A DNA stretch of 64,000 bases from Pseudomonas veronii. GTDB taxonomy: Bacteria; Pseudomonadota; Gammaproteobacteria; Pseudomonadales; Pseudomonadaceae. A program made the position numbers and the translations under genes. Below, piece after piece: positions 42,257 through 52,916 of this stretch (position 1 is its first letter; each line of letters starts with the position of its first letter). The stretch is taken from the NCBI RefSeq assembly GCF_001439695.1, contig NZ_JYLL01000007.1, positions 1-64,000 on the forward strand, read 5' to 3'. The notes under the pieces are model-generated. The model saw only the letters and a list, made by a program, of their open reading frames with translations, ran no database searches and had not been told where the DNA came from.

Positions 42257-43948
42257 TTACTTTTTCAGGCCCAGTTTCTTCAGTTCTTCATCACGCAATT
42301 CGCGACGCAGGATCTTGCCCACGTTGGTGGTCGGCAAGGCATCGCGAAATTCCACGGCCTTGGGCACCTTGTAGCCGGTGACGTTGGCACGCATATGCTC
42401 CATCACCTGGTCCTTGGTCAGGGTGGCGCCCGGCTTGACCACGATGAAGATCTTGATGTGTTCCCCGGACTTCTCGTCCGGCACACCAATGGCCGCGCAC
42501 TGCAGCACGCCCGGCAGGGTCGCCAGCACGTCTTCGAGTTCGTTGGGGTAGACGTTGAAACCGGAGACCAGAATCATGTCTTTTTTACGGTCGACAATCC
42601 GCATGTAGCCGTCCGGCTGGATGATCGCGATGTCACCGGTCTTCAACCAACCTTCGCTGTCGAGTATCTCGGCGGTGGCGTCTTCGCGCTGCCAGTAGCC
42701 CTTCATGACTTGCGGGCCTTTGACGCACAACTCGCCGACCTCGCCCAGGCCCAGCTCGACGCCGTCATCGGTGATGACTTTGCACAAGGTCGACGGCACC
42801 GGAATGCCGATGGTGCCGATCTGGATCTTCTGGATCGGGTTGACCGTCGCCACCGGGCTCGTCTCGGTCATGCCGTAGCCTTCGCAGATGTCGCAGCCGG
42901 TCACGGCCTTCCAGCGCTCAGCTGCGGCCAGTTGCAGGGCCATGCCGCCAGACAGGGTGACTTTCAGCGCAGAGAAGTCCAGCTTGCGGAAGCCTTCGTT
43001 GTTGCACAGCGCCACGAACAGCGTGTTCAGGCCGACAAAGCCGCTGAACTTCCACTTCGACAGCTCCTTGACCATCGCCGGCAGGTCGCGCGGGTTGCTG
43101 ATCAGGATGTTGTGGTTGCCGATCAACATCATCGCCATGCAATGAAAGGTGAACGCATAAATGTGGTACAGCGGCAGCGGAGTAATCAGGATCTCGCAGC
43201 CTTCATTGAGGTTGGAGCCCATCAGCGCCTTGCACTGCAGCATGTTCGCCACCAGGTTGCGGTGGGTCAGCATCGCGCCCTTGGCCACGCCGGTGGTGCC
43301 GCCGGTGTATTGCAGCACCGCCACGTCGCCGCTGGCCGGGCTGACATCGTTGACCGGTTGGCCGTGCCCCTTGGCCAGCACGTCGTTGAACTTGATCGCC
43401 TTGGGCAAGTGATAGGCCGGGACCATTTTCTTCACGTACTTGATGACGCTGTTGATCAGCAGGCGCTTGAGCGGCGGCAGCAGGTCGGCGACTTCGGTGA
43501 CGATCACGTGTTTGACGGCAGTCTTGGGCACGACTTTTTCAGCCAGGTGCGCCATGTTGGCCAGACAGACCAGGGCCTTGGCCCCGGAGTCGTTGAATTG
43601 GTGTTCCATTTCCCGCGCGGTGTACAGCGGGTTGGTGTTGACCACGATCAGGCCGGCACGGATGGCACCGAACACGGCGACCGGGTATTGCAGGACGTTG
43701 GGCAGTTGCACGGCGATTCGATCGCCAGGCTTCAAATCGGTATGCTGTTGCAGGTACGCGGCGAAAGCGCCGGACAATTCGTACAACTCACCATAGGTGA
43801 TTGTCTTGCCCAGGTTGCTGAAAGCCGGTTTGTTGGCGAAGCGCTGGCAGGACTGTTTCAGTACCGCCTGAATATTTGGATACTCGTCTGGATTGATGTC
43901 TGCAGCAATCCCGGCGGGGTACTTATCCTTCCAAAAGTCTACGTTCAT
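42257..43948 (-). CDS. fadD1: Long-chain fatty-acid-CoA ligase FadD1
   Basis: 563 residues of the adenylate-forming family: P-loop-like YTGGTTGVAKGAMLTHRN, the GYGMTETSPV core, GDIAIIQPDGYMRIVDRKKD and the C-terminal catalytic Lys in TTNVGKILRRELRD. The N-terminus MNVDFWKDKYPAGIAADINP is the FadD1 type. It activates long-chain fatty acids to acyl-CoA at the inner membrane. It follows fadD2 on the same strand, 383 bases apart with a REP pair between, so each probably has its own promoter. Confidence 0.9.
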   Translation of the reverse strand: MNVDFWKDKYPAGIAADINPDEYPNIQAVLKQSCQRFANKPAFSNLGKTITYGELYELSGAFAAYLQQHTDLKPGDRIAVQLPNVLQYPVAVFGAIRAGLIVVNTNPLYTAREMEHQFNDSGAKALVCLANMAHLAEKVVPKTAVKHVIVTEVADLLPPLKRLLINSVIKYVKKMVPAYHLPKAIKFNDVLAKGHGQPVNDVSPASGDVAVLQYTGGTTGVAKGAMLTHRNLVANMLQCKALMGSNLNEGCEILITPLPLYHIYAFTFHCMAMMLIGNHNILISNPRDLPAMVKELSKWKFSGFVGLNTLFVALCNNEGFRKLDFSALKVTLSGGMALQLAAAERWKAVTGCDICEGYGMTETSPVATVNPIQKIQIGTIGIPVPSTLCKVITDDGVELGLGEVGELCVKGPQVMKGYWQREDATAEILDSEGWLKTGDIAIIQPDGYMRIVDRKKDMILVSGFNVYPNELEDVLATLPGVLQCAAIGVPDEKSGEHIKIFIVVKPGATLTKDQVMEHMRANVTGYKVPKAVEFRDALPTTNVGKILRRELRDEELKKLGLKK

Positions 43949-43980
43949 GGAAGCCCACTCCTCAGCGACGCGAATTCATC

Positions 43981-43997
43981 ATCGCATTTGATGCGAT
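43981..43997. promoter_or_regulatory. Palindrome before fadD1
   Basis: ATCGCAT-TTG-ATGCGAT, perfect 7-bp arms, 33 bases upstream of the fadD1 start codon. It does not match the PsrA consensus that I know for fatty-acid genes. Candidate operator for an unknown regulator. Confidence 0.45.
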
Positions 43998-44221
43998 TAT
44001 TATTGGTGTATGTTTTTTAGGTGAGTCTGGCGCGTTTAAGCAGGCCGAGAGGTCACAAAGCGCGCCGAGAGTAGCAGCTTTGCCAAGGGCCGACTAGAGC
44101 CAAAAGAGGGCCCTACAGTCATAAACATGACTCATGAATAACTAATAGTCATTTTTAGAGCAAAAATTCTATACGCTTGAAAATGGCTCTAGAACAGGGC
44201 TTAACGGGATAAACACAGACA

Positions 44222-44314
44222 AATGTGGGAGGGGGCTTGCCCCCGATAGCAGTGGATCAGCCAACACATCTGGTGACTGATTCACTGCCATCGGGGCAAG
44301 CCCCCTCCCCCATT
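44222..44314. repeat. Inverted REP pair between fadD2 and fadD1
   Basis: GTGGGAGGGGGCTTGCCCCC faces GGGGCAAGCCCCCTCCCCC across about 50 bases. It is the same layout as the pair at 42153-42247 downstream of fadD1. Confidence 0.85.
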
Positions 44315-44331
44315 GTCGACTGCATTTCACA

Positions 44332-46020
44332 TCAGGCGATGTCGCGCAACTCGCGCCGCAGGATCTTGCCCACCGGCGTCATCGGCAACGACTCACGCAA
44401 CACGATGTGCTTGGGCACCTTGTACCCCGTGAAGTTGGTCTTGCAGTAGTTCTTCAACTCCTCAAGGCTCACACCTTCAGCACGCGCCACCACAAACAGC
44501 TTCACCGCCTCCCCCGTGCGCTCGTCCGGTACGCCGATCACCGCGCAGTTGGCCACCGCCGGGTGAGCCATCACTACGTCTTCGATCTCGTTGGGGTAAA
44601 CGTTGAAACCCGAGACGATGATCAAATCCTTCTTGCGATCCACGATGCGTACAAATCCATCCTCGTCGATCACGGCAATATCGCCGGTCTTGAGCCACCC
44701 CTCGGCGTCCAGCGCCTCGGCGGTGGCGGCCGGCTGCTGCCAGTAGCCCTTCATCACCTGCGGGCCCTTGATGCACAGCTCGCCGCGTTCGCCCAGGGGC
44801 TGCTCGGCGCCTTCATCATCGATCACCTTCATCGCCGTCCCCGGCACCGGGATGCCTACGGTGCCCAGGCGTGACTGATTGCCATACGGGTTGGTGCTGG
44901 CCACCGGCGACGTTTCCGTCAGGCCATACCCTTCGCCGATCGCACAACCGGTGAGTTGCTCCCAACGTTCGGCGGTGGCCTTGATCAGCGCCGTGCCACC
45001 GGAGTTGGTGAGTTTAAGGCTGGAGAAGTCCAGGCTCTTGAAGTCGGGATGGTCCATCAACGCCACAAACAACGTGTTGAGCCCGAGCAAGCCGGTGAAG
45101 CGCCAGTTTTTCAGCTCCTTGATAAAGCCCGCGATGTCACGCGGGTTGGTGATCAACACGTTGTGGTTGCCGGAAACCATCATGCACATGCAGTTCGCGG
45201 TGAACGCATAGATGTGGTACAGCGGCAGCGGCGCGATCATCACCTCCTGGCCTTCCTTGATCAGCGGGTGGCCATCCTCGCCGGTCTGCGACATGCAGGC
45301 GCGCACCTGCTGCATGTTCGCCACCAGGTTGCCATGGGTGAGCATTGCGCCCTTGGCCAGGCCGGTGGTGCCGCCGGTGTATTGCAGCACCGCGACGTCA
45401 TCGAGGCTCACCGGGTGGCGCGTCACGCCCTGCCCTGCGCCCATGCGCAAGGCGCGCTTGAACGACACCGCGCGCGGCAAGTGATAGGCCGGGACCATTT
45501 TCTTCACTTTGTCGACGAGGGTGTTGACCAGCCAGCCCTTGGCCGCTGGCATGAAGTCGCCCATCCTGGCTTCGATCAGGTAGTCGATCTCGGTGTCGGT
45601 GCAGACGTCCTGCACCCGCGAACCAAACAGGTTGAGGTAGATCAGGCCGCGCACGCCGGCGTCCTTGAACTGATGACGCATCTCGCGCGGGGTGTACAGC
45701 GGGTTGGTGTTGACCACGATCAGCCCGGCGCGCAGCGCACCGAACACCGCCACCGGGTAATGCAGCACGTTGGGCATCTGCACCGCGATGCGATCGCCCG
45801 GCTTGAGGTCGGTGTGTTGCTGCAGGTAGCCGGCGAACGCCGCACTCTGGCGCTCAAGCTCGGCGTAGGTCAGGGTGACGCCCATGTTGCTGAACGCCGG
45901 GCGGTCGGCAAAGGCCTTGCAGGAACGCTCGAAGACTTCAATCACCGACTTGTAGGCGGTCAGATCGATCTCGTTGGGAACGCCCGCCGCGCGTTTGTCA
46001 TTCCAGAAATCAGGTTGCAT
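44332..46020 (-). CDS. fadD2: Long-chain fatty-acid-CoA ligase FadD2
   Basis: 562 residues, a close paralogue of the downstream FadD1: YTGGTTGLAKGAMLTHGN, GYGLTETSPVAS, GDIAVIDEDGFVRIVDRKKD and TPVGKILRRELRD at the end. The N-terminus MQPDFWNDKRAAGVPNEIDL is the FadD2 type. The tandem of two ligases next to a lipase-like gene and phaJ1 matches P. aeruginosa PA3299-PA3302. An A-rich motif overlaps its start codon. Confidence 0.9.
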   Translation of the reverse strand: MQPDFWNDKRAAGVPNEIDLTAYKSVIEVFERSCKAFADRPAFSNMGVTLTYAELERQSAAFAGYLQQHTDLKPGDRIAVQMPNVLHYPVAVFGALRAGLIVVNTNPLYTPREMRHQFKDAGVRGLIYLNLFGSRVQDVCTDTEIDYLIEARMGDFMPAAKGWLVNTLVDKVKKMVPAYHLPRAVSFKRALRMGAGQGVTRHPVSLDDVAVLQYTGGTTGLAKGAMLTHGNLVANMQQVRACMSQTGEDGHPLIKEGQEVMIAPLPLYHIYAFTANCMCMMVSGNHNVLITNPRDIAGFIKELKNWRFTGLLGLNTLFVALMDHPDFKSLDFSSLKLTNSGGTALIKATAERWEQLTGCAIGEGYGLTETSPVASTNPYGNQSRLGTVGIPVPGTAMKVIDDEGAEQPLGERGELCIKGPQVMKGYWQQPAATAEALDAEGWLKTGDIAVIDEDGFVRIVDRKKDLIIVSGFNVYPNEIEDVVMAHPAVANCAVIGVPDERTGEAVKLFVVARAEGVSLEELKNYCKTNFTGYKVPKHIVLRESLPMTPVGKILRRELRDIA

Positions 46021-46028
46021 TATTCTTG
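46019..46028 (-). promoter_or_regulatory. Hfq/Crc-type A-rich motif over the fadD2 start
   Basis: On the mRNA strand ACAAGAATAATG: an AAGAATAA motif that runs into the start codon. Shorter and weaker than the gntP, gtsA and AGE copies. Confidence 0.4.
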
Positions 46029-46230
46029 TCCTCTTACCTGAATGTGCCTGGCCGCTTTTCTGCTGCTATAAAAAGCGGAGCTTCGGGGACGTTAGCAGCT
46101 ATGGCCAAACAGGCAAATACGGGCAATAGCGTCATTGATAGCGTGAATCTTCCTACAAGGGTCTGTACTGATCAGCCGCTTGGCCGAGGATGGGCTATAC
46201 ACTGCAATGACCCCGAGCAAAGGAAGCGCC

Positions 46231-47175
46231 ATGAACCACACCACCTTCTGGCTGACCGCGAATGACCACAGCCGCCTGTACGTCAATCAATGGCTGCCGG
46301 ACGCGCCGCCGAAGGCGTTGATCATGGTGTCCCACGGCATGGCCGAGCATGGCGGTCGCTATGCGCGCCTGGCCCAAGCGTTATGTGGGGCGGGCTACGG
46401 GGTGGTTGCCCTGGACCAGCGCGGCCATGGTCGCACCGCCGACGAGGGCACGCTGGGCCTGTTCGCCGAGCGGGACGGCTGGAACAAGGTGGTGGGCGAC
46501 CTGGCCAGCCTCAACCAGCACATCGGCCAGCAGTTGCCGGGAGTGCCGATCATTTTGCTGGGCCACAGCATGGGCAGCTATATCGCCCAGGCTTACCTGC
46601 TGCACCACAGCGCCAGCCTGCATGGGGCGATTCTCAGCGGTTCGAATTTCCAGCCGGTGGCGCTGTACCGCGCCGCGCGGCTGATCGCCCGTGCCGAACG
46701 CCTGCGCCAGGGCTTGCGCGGCCGCAGTGCGCTGATCGAGTTCCTGTCGTTCGGCTCGTTCAACAAAGCGTTCAAGCCCAACCGCACGGCTTTCGACTGG
46801 CTCAGCCGTGACCCGGACGAAGTCGACCGCTACCGCCACGACCCGCTTTGCGGGTTCCGCTGCACCAACCAACTGTGGATCGACCTGCTGGGCGGCTTGC
46901 AGCAAATCAGCAAAGCGTCCAATCTCGCGCAGATCGATCCGGGCTTGCCGATCCTGGTGATCGGCGGCGAATGTGATCCGGTGAGTGAAGGCAAGCGTCT
47001 GAAAAGACTGGCCCATGCCCTGCGTGAGGCCGGCTGCCAGAACCTGCAACTGAATATCTACCCGCAGGCGCGTCACGAACTGTTCAACGAAACCAACCGC
47101 GACGAAGTCACCGCGGATGTGCTGACGTGGCTCGACCAGGCCCTGACCTCGCGCAGGCCGACTCGCTGCGAATAA
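46231..47175 (+). CDS. Alpha/beta hydrolase (monoacylglycerol lipase / lysophospholipase-like)
   Basis: 314 residues from ATG 46231 (AAGGAAG before it). Catalytic triad residues are visible: Ser in LLGHSMGSYIAQ, Asp in GGECDPVSEG and His in ARHELFNETN; the oxyanion region is MVSHGMAEHGGRY and the lid region follows SGSNFQPVAL. The sequence is the Serine aminopeptidase S33 / PldB type. It is divergent from fadD2 and next to phaJ1, so it likely releases fatty acids for FadD1/FadD2. Confidence 0.85.
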   Translation: MNHTTFWLTANDHSRLYVNQWLPDAPPKALIMVSHGMAEHGGRYARLAQALCGAGYGVVALDQRGHGRTADEGTLGLFAERDGWNKVVGDLASLNQHIGQQLPGVPIILLGHSMGSYIAQAYLLHHSASLHGAILSGSNFQPVALYRAARLIARAERLRQGLRGRSALIEFLSFGSFNKAFKPNRTAFDWLSRDPDEVDRYRHDPLCGFRCTNQLWIDLLGGLQQISKASNLAQIDPGLPILVIGGECDPVSEGKRLKRLAHALREAGCQNLQLNIYPQARHELFNETNRDEVTADVLTWLDQALTSRRPTRCE

Positions 47176-47232
47176 TTTTTCGTTTAAAATCAGCCAATTA
47201 AATTATCGATTAGCCACAGGATGCACCTTTAG

Positions 47233-47703
47233 ATGACCCAGGTAACCAACACCCCATACGAAGCCCTCGAAGTCGGCCAGACCGCCAGCTACAGCAAGAC
47301 CGTCGAAGAGCGTGACATCCAACTGTTCGCCGCGATGTCCGGCGACCACAACCCGGTACACCTGGATGCGGAATTTGCCAAGGCGACCATGTTCAAGGAG
47401 CGAATCGCCCACGGCATGTTCAGCGGCGCCCTGATCAGCGCGGCGGTTGCCTGTGAGCTGCCTGGGCCGGGCACGATCTATATCGGCCAACAGATGAGCT
47501 TCCAGAAACCGGTGAAAATCGGCGATACCCTGACCGTGCGTCTGGAAATCCTCGAAAAACTGCCGAAGTTCCGCGTGCGTATCGCCACCCGCGTATTCAA
47601 CCAGCGCGATGAGCTGGTGGTGGATGGCGAAGCGGAAATCCTCGCGCCACGCAAGCAACAGGTCGTGACATTGACCGAACTGCCAGCCATCACCATCGGC
47701 TGA
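47233..47703 (+). CDS. phaJ1: (R)-specific enoyl-CoA hydratase PhaJ1
   Basis: 156 residues with the MaoC hot-dog fold. The hydratase-2 motif is clear: SGDHNPVHLDAEFAKATMFK with the catalytic Asp and His, then RIAHGMFSGALISAA. The sequence matches the PhaJ1 type (PA3302). It converts beta-oxidation enoyl-CoA to (R)-3-hydroxyacyl-CoA, the monomer for polyhydroxyalkanoate. It is 57 bases behind the lipase-like gene and ends at a strong terminator. Confidence 0.9.
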   Translation: MTQVTNTPYEALEVGQTASYSKTVEERDIQLFAAMSGDHNPVHLDAEFAKATMFKERIAHGMFSGALISAAVACELPGPGTIYIGQQMSFQKPVKIGDTLTVRLEILEKLPKFRVRIATRVFNQRDELVVDGEAEILAPRKQQVVTLTELPAITIG

Positions 47704-47714
47704 TCAGTCCCCAT

Positions 47715-47744
47715 AAAAAATCCCCGCATCGGCGGGGATTTTTT
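47715..47744. terminator. Bidirectional terminator behind phaJ1
   Basis: ATCCCCGC, ATCG loop, GCGGGGAT flanked by A6 and T6. It serves phaJ1 and the convergent four-helix protein gene. Confidence 0.9.
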
Positions 47745-47757
47745 ATTCAGCGACGGC

Positions 47758-48225
47758 TCACGACTGAGCGCGAGCCTGGTTACGCAAGGCTTTCACCTGA
47801 TCGTGGTTGCGTTGTACGCCGTGGTACTGGCGCTCAACCAAGTCACGAATGCCCACCAGGTTGTGCTGGGTGATCTTCTCGATCGCTGCTTTGTAAGCCT
47901 TGAGGGCGTGGTCTTCACCGCGCTCGGCTTCGTTCAACACAGCCTCTTCGTCTTTGCCGGTGACCATCGACTTCACATCGACCCAGCCACGGTGCAGGGC
48001 GCCGGCCACGCTACCGGACTGTTCCGGGTCGCCACCCAGGGCACGCACGGCGGTTTTCAGCTCGGCGGCGGCAGTGGCGCAGTCTGCGGAGCGCTTGGCA
48101 AACAGCGCCTTGAGTTCGGGATGCTTGATGTCGTCAGCGCACTCTTTAAAACCTTTTTGACCGTCGATGCTGGTTTCGATCAGGTCGTTCAATACGGAGA
48201 TGGACTCTTTATTGATATCAGTCAT
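47758..48225 (-). CDS. PA2169-family four-helix-bundle protein (DUF2383)
   Basis: 155 residues, helical, with LNDLIETSIDGQKGFKECAD, AKRSADCATAAAELKTAVRA and AERGEDHALKAYKAAIEKIT. Glu/His-containing helices recall ferritin-like bundles, but a clear dimetal site is not evident. In P. aeruginosa the homologue PA2169 is a stress-induced protein. Single gene. Confidence 0.85.
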   Translation of the reverse strand: MTDINKESISVLNDLIETSIDGQKGFKECADDIKHPELKALFAKRSADCATAAAELKTAVRALGGDPEQSGSVAGALHRGWVDVKSMVTGKDEEAVLNEAERGEDHALKAYKAAIEKITQHNLVGIRDLVERQYHGVQRNHDQVKALRNQARAQS

Positions 48226-48432
48226 TTTTCAATTCCTTATGTGGGTTGAGAAAGGTTGCATTAATGATTGCAGCGCCCGTGCCAGGTTTTAAAAAACAAC
48301 TTTTTCTTTAGATTTCAATAAGTTAAAAATAATTGAACGATCTGTACATGCGTTATTTGCATGATCTGTCATTTGGCCTTCATGCAGAATGCCTGTATTT
48401 TCCAAGACCTCGATGCAAACGCCTGAGCCGTC

Positions 48433-48669
48433 ATGAACCCCGAAAAACTCGAACTGCTGATCACCCGCGAAATGCCCTTCGGCAAGTACAAGGGACGGAT
48501 CATCGCCGACCTGCCCGGCCCCTACCTGAACTGGTTCGCCCGCGAAGGTTTCCCCCACGGCGAGCTGGGCGGGTTGCTGGCCTTGATGCAGGAAATCGAC
48601 CACAACGGCCTGTCCGAACTGCTGGAGCCACTGCGCGCCAAACACGGCAAACCCGCGCCTCGTCACTAG
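48433..48669 (+). CDS. DUF3820 family protein
   Basis: 78 residues: MPFGKYKGRIIADLPGPYLN followed by WFAREGFPHGELGGLLALMQ, the DUF3820 pattern. It is a small cytoplasmic protein annotated in some Pseudomonas as a quorum-sensing-regulated virulence factor; biochemical role unknown. The ribosome-binding site is weak. The class V aminotransferase gene starts 12 bases behind its stop. Confidence 0.83.
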   Translation: MNPEKLELLITREMPFGKYKGRIIADLPGPYLNWFAREGFPHGELGGLLALMQEIDHNGLSELLEPLRAKHGKPAPRH

Positions 48670-48680
48670 GAACCCGCACC

Positions 48681-49856
48681 ATGCCATGCAATGCAGCCAA
48701 CGAAGCGCACTGGCGGGCCATCGCCGACCGCTATGCACTGGAGCCAGGCCCGATCAACCTGGAAAACGGCTACTTCGGGCGCATGAGCCGCGTGGTGCAA
48801 GCGCAGTACCTCGAGCACGTCGCGTTTATCAACCGCAGTAACGCGGTGCATGTGCGCCAGCGTTTCGAGCAGGGCGAAAACGTCGAGATCCGCCGCCAAC
48901 TGGCCGAACTGATCGACGCCGACCCCGAATCGGTCGCCTTCACCCGCAACGCCACCGAAGCCTTGCAGTCGCTGATCCGCAACTACAACCGCCTGCAACC
49001 GGGCGACCAAGTGCTGATCAGCGACTTGGAATACGACACGGTCAAGGCCGCCATGCGCTGGTTGGCCGGCTACCGAGGGGTGGAAGTGATCGAAATTTCC
49101 CACGCCCACCCGTCCAGTTTCGATAGCTTGCTGCAGAGCTATCGCGATGCCTTCGTCCAATACCCTCGCCTGAAACTGATGGCGTTGACCTACGTGACCC
49201 ATCGCACCGGCCTGGTCATGCCGGTCGAAGCCATTGCCAGAGCGGCTCGCGAACACGCTGTCGACGTGATCCTCGACGGCGCCCATGCCCTTGGCCAGAT
49301 CGAGTTCAACCTCGCTGAACTGGGTATCGCGTTCGCCGGTTTCAACCTGCACAAATGGATTGGCGCACCGCTGACCCTGGGTTTTCTGTATATAGCCACC
49401 GAGCGCCTGGCCGACATCGACCCGGACATGGGTGAGTTCCATTACCCCATCACCGACGTGCGCGCCCGCACGCCCTACAGCACGCCGAACTTCCCGGCGC
49501 TGATGACCTTGCCGTTGGTGTTCGAAGAACACCGCGCATTGGGGGGCGCCGCGGCCAAAGGCGCACGGATGAATTACCTGCGGGATCTGTGGGTACGCCA
49601 GGTGCGGCCATTACCGGGGATTGAAGTGCTGACCTCGGATGACCCGCGACTGTATTGCGGGATCACGGCGTTCAAGTTCATCGGGCGGGATCAGCCGGTG
49701 ATGGCGGACCGCCTACTCAGGGACTACAACCTGTTTACCACTACCCGCAGTGGAGCGGCGTTCGGCACCTGTATCCGGGTGACGCCGGGGTTGGCGACAT
49801 CAACCGCAGACATCCATGCACTGATCAACGCCATCACCGCACTCAGCGCGGACTGA
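48681..49856 (+). CDS. Class V aminotransferase-fold PLP enzyme (isopenicillin-N-epimerase-like)
   Basis: 391 residues. PLP-binding features are present: TRNATEALQSLIRN for the phosphate, VDVILDGAHALGQIEFNLAE (Asp and His-type stacking) and the Schiff-base Lys in FNLHKWIGAPLTLGF. The sequence resembles the CefD/NifS-like branch that includes epimerases and cysteine desulfurase relatives; the desulfurase active-site Cys loop is not obvious. It starts 12 bases behind the DUF3820 gene; substrate unknown. Confidence 0.83.
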   Translation: MPCNAANEAHWRAIADRYALEPGPINLENGYFGRMSRVVQAQYLEHVAFINRSNAVHVRQRFEQGENVEIRRQLAELIDADPESVAFTRNATEALQSLIRNYNRLQPGDQVLISDLEYDTVKAAMRWLAGYRGVEVIEISHAHPSSFDSLLQSYRDAFVQYPRLKLMALTYVTHRTGLVMPVEAIARAAREHAVDVILDGAHALGQIEFNLAELGIAFAGFNLHKWIGAPLTLGFLYIATERLADIDPDMGEFHYPITDVRARTPYSTPNFPALMTLPLVFEEHRALGGAAAKGARMNYLRDLWVRQVRPLPGIEVLTSDDPRLYCGITAFKFIGRDQPVMADRLLRDYNLFTTTRSGAAFGTCIRVTPGLATSTADIHALINAITALSAD

Positions 49857-49857
49857 A

Positions 49858-49892
49858 AAATGTGGGAGGGGGCTTGCTCCCTTCCACATTTG
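49858..49892. repeat. Single REP unit
   Basis: TGTGGGAGGGGGCTTGCTCC followed by CTTCCACA, the REP core as a single copy directly behind the aminotransferase stop. Confidence 0.75.
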
Positions 49893-49925
49893 AAGATGTG
49901 TGGGTCTCAAGGTTTTGCGCAGGCA

Positions 49926-49959
49926 AAAAAAAAGCGGTCCGCCGACCAAGCGCACCGCA
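49926..49959 (-). terminator. Terminator of the zwf-pgl-eda operon
   Basis: On the minus strand GCGGT-G-CGC and GCG-G-ACCGC pair with one mismatch around a short loop, followed by nine T residues. It lies 43 bases after the eda stop. Confidence 0.8.
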
Positions 49960-50001
49960 AAAATGCCGTTAAGCACAGCAACAACGATTCGATGAATCAG
50001 C

Positions 50002-50667
50002 TCAGTCGAGCAGCGCCAGTGCCTCGGCGGTGACTTCCTGGATACGCGCCCAGTCGCCGTTCTTGACCCATTCCGGGTCGAGCATCCAGCTACCGCCCAC
50101 GCACATCACGTTTTTCAACGCCATGTAGCTCTTGATATTGGCCGGGCCGACGCCGCCGGTCGGGCAGAATTTCACTTCGCCAAACGGGCCGCCCAGGGCT
50201 TTGATGGCTGCGACGCCGCCGCTGACTTCGGCCGGGAACAGTTTGAAGCGGCGATAACCCAGGCTATAGCCTTCCATGATTCCGGAGGCATTGCTGATGC
50301 CCGGCAGCAATGGGATCGGGCTGTGGACCGAAGCTTCAAGCAGGTCGCGGGTAATGCCGGGGGTGACGATAAATTGCGAGCCGGCAACCTCCGCGGCTTC
50401 GAGCATATGCCGATCGAGCACGGTACCGGCGCCGGTACACAACTCCGGGCGTTGCTCGCGCAGGACCTGAATGGCCTTGAGGCCGAACTCGGAACGCAGG
50501 GTCACTTCCAATGCGGTCAAACCACCGGCTGCCAGGGCGTCGGCCAGTGGCAGGATGTCTTGTTCACGGGCGATGGTGATCACCGGCAGGATCCGCGCCT
50601 TGGCGCAGAGGCTGTCGATCAGGGCAACTTTATCCGCCATGGACACGGTCGATTGAGAGCTTTTCAT
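50002..50667 (-). CDS. eda: KDPG aldolase (2-dehydro-3-deoxyphosphogluconate aldolase)
   Basis: 221 residues from ATG 50667, which has AAGGA 10 bases before it and gives the known N-terminus (ADKVALIDSLCAKARILPVI). An ATG at 50688 overlaps the pgl stop as ATGA and could also be used. The aldolase core ALEVTLRSEFGLKAIQVLRE, GAGTVLDRHMLEAAEVAGSQ, TPGITRDLLEAS, and the Schiff-base Lys in YRRFKLFPAEVSGG are all intact. It splits KDPG into pyruvate and glyceraldehyde-3-phosphate, the last step of the Entner-Doudoroff pathway. Third gene of the zwf-pgl-eda operon. Confidence 0.93.
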   Translation of the reverse strand: MKSSQSTVSMADKVALIDSLCAKARILPVITIAREQDILPLADALAAGGLTALEVTLRSEFGLKAIQVLREQRPELCTGAGTVLDRHMLEAAEVAGSQFIVTPGITRDLLEASVHSPIPLLPGISNASGIMEGYSLGYRRFKLFPAEVSGGVAAIKALGGPFGEVKFCPTGGVGPANIKSYMALKNVMCVGGSWMLDPEWVKNGDWARIQEVTAEALALLD

Positions 50668-50684
50668 AGCGGCTGATCCTTGGC

Positions 50685-51384
50685 TCATGGGCACCAGTAA
50701 ATCTCTAATGTAGGTTGCAAAAATGCGCGAATCGGCATGGCAGCAACGTCGTTGCTGGCCAGCGCGGCGCTCAACGTGGTCAATTTCGAACTGCCGGAAA
50801 TCGACAGTACGGTGTAGTTCGCCGTAGCCAGCAGCGCGCGACTCATGGTCAGGCGCTGGCGTGGTACGGTCGGCGCGAGCATCGGCCAGCAACGGCGGGT
50901 ACCGTCGGCCTGCAGGGCTTCGCTCAGGTTCGGACTGTTGGGGAACAACGACGCGGTGTGGCCGTCGTCGCCCATGCCCAGTACCAGCACATCAATGGCT
51001 GGCAGTTCGGCCAGCAGGCGATCGGCCTGCTCGGCGGCGTCTTCAAGATTGGCGGCGGCGCTGTACAGGCTGAGGAACTTGGCCTTGGCTGCCGGGCCTT
51101 GCAACAGGTACTTCTTCAACAGGCCGGCATTGCTGTCGACGTGCTCCACCGGCACCCAGCGCTCATCGGCCAGGCTGACGGTGACCTTGGACCAGTCCAG
51201 ACCCTGCTTGGCCAGGTTCTGGAAAAACGCCACGGGGCTGCGGCCGCCGGACACCACCAGGGTCGCTTCGCCACGGGCACTGATGGCGGCGCGCAGTTGT
51301 TCGGCCACGTCGTTGGCCAGGCCATCGGCCAGCAACGCCGGCGAACGGTACTCATGGGCAGTGACGCCCTGAGGCAGTTTCAAT

Positions 51385-51398
<14 letters not shown>
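50685..51398 (-). CDS. pgl: 6-phosphogluconolactonase
   Basis: 237 residues from ATG 51398, which overlaps the end of zwf by 14 bases; GGGAGG lies before it. Family signatures [34 protein letters not shown] and [19 protein letters not shown] (catalytic Asp/His region) are intact. It hydrolyses 6-phosphogluconolactone to 6-phosphogluconate. It is the middle gene of the operon and is coupled to both neighbours by overlaps. Confidence 0.93.
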
Positions 51399-52851
<1,453 letters not shown>

Positions 52852-52856
52852 GATGT

Positions 52857-52871
52857 TTGTTCTTTTATCAA
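52857..52871. promoter_or_regulatory. HexR-like half-matching site at the zwf start
   Basis: TTGT-N7-TCAA (one base off TTGT-N7-ACAA) six bases before the zwf ATG. Binding here would also hide the ribosome-binding site region at the DNA level. The mRNA strand is A-rich (AAAAGAACAAA), so it may rather be an Hfq site. Confidence 0.35.
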
Positions 52872-52916
52872 GTTAAGCTACAAATACCTTTTTTCAAGGC
52901 ATCACTCAAGGAAAAA

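Larger units (their letters stand above)
43949..44331. other. Intergenic region between fadD2 and fadD1
   Basis: 383 bases. It holds a REP pair at 44222-44314 and a palindrome at 43981-43997; the A/T-rich middle (44090-44220) contains no gene and probably the fadD1 promoter. Confidence 0.6.
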
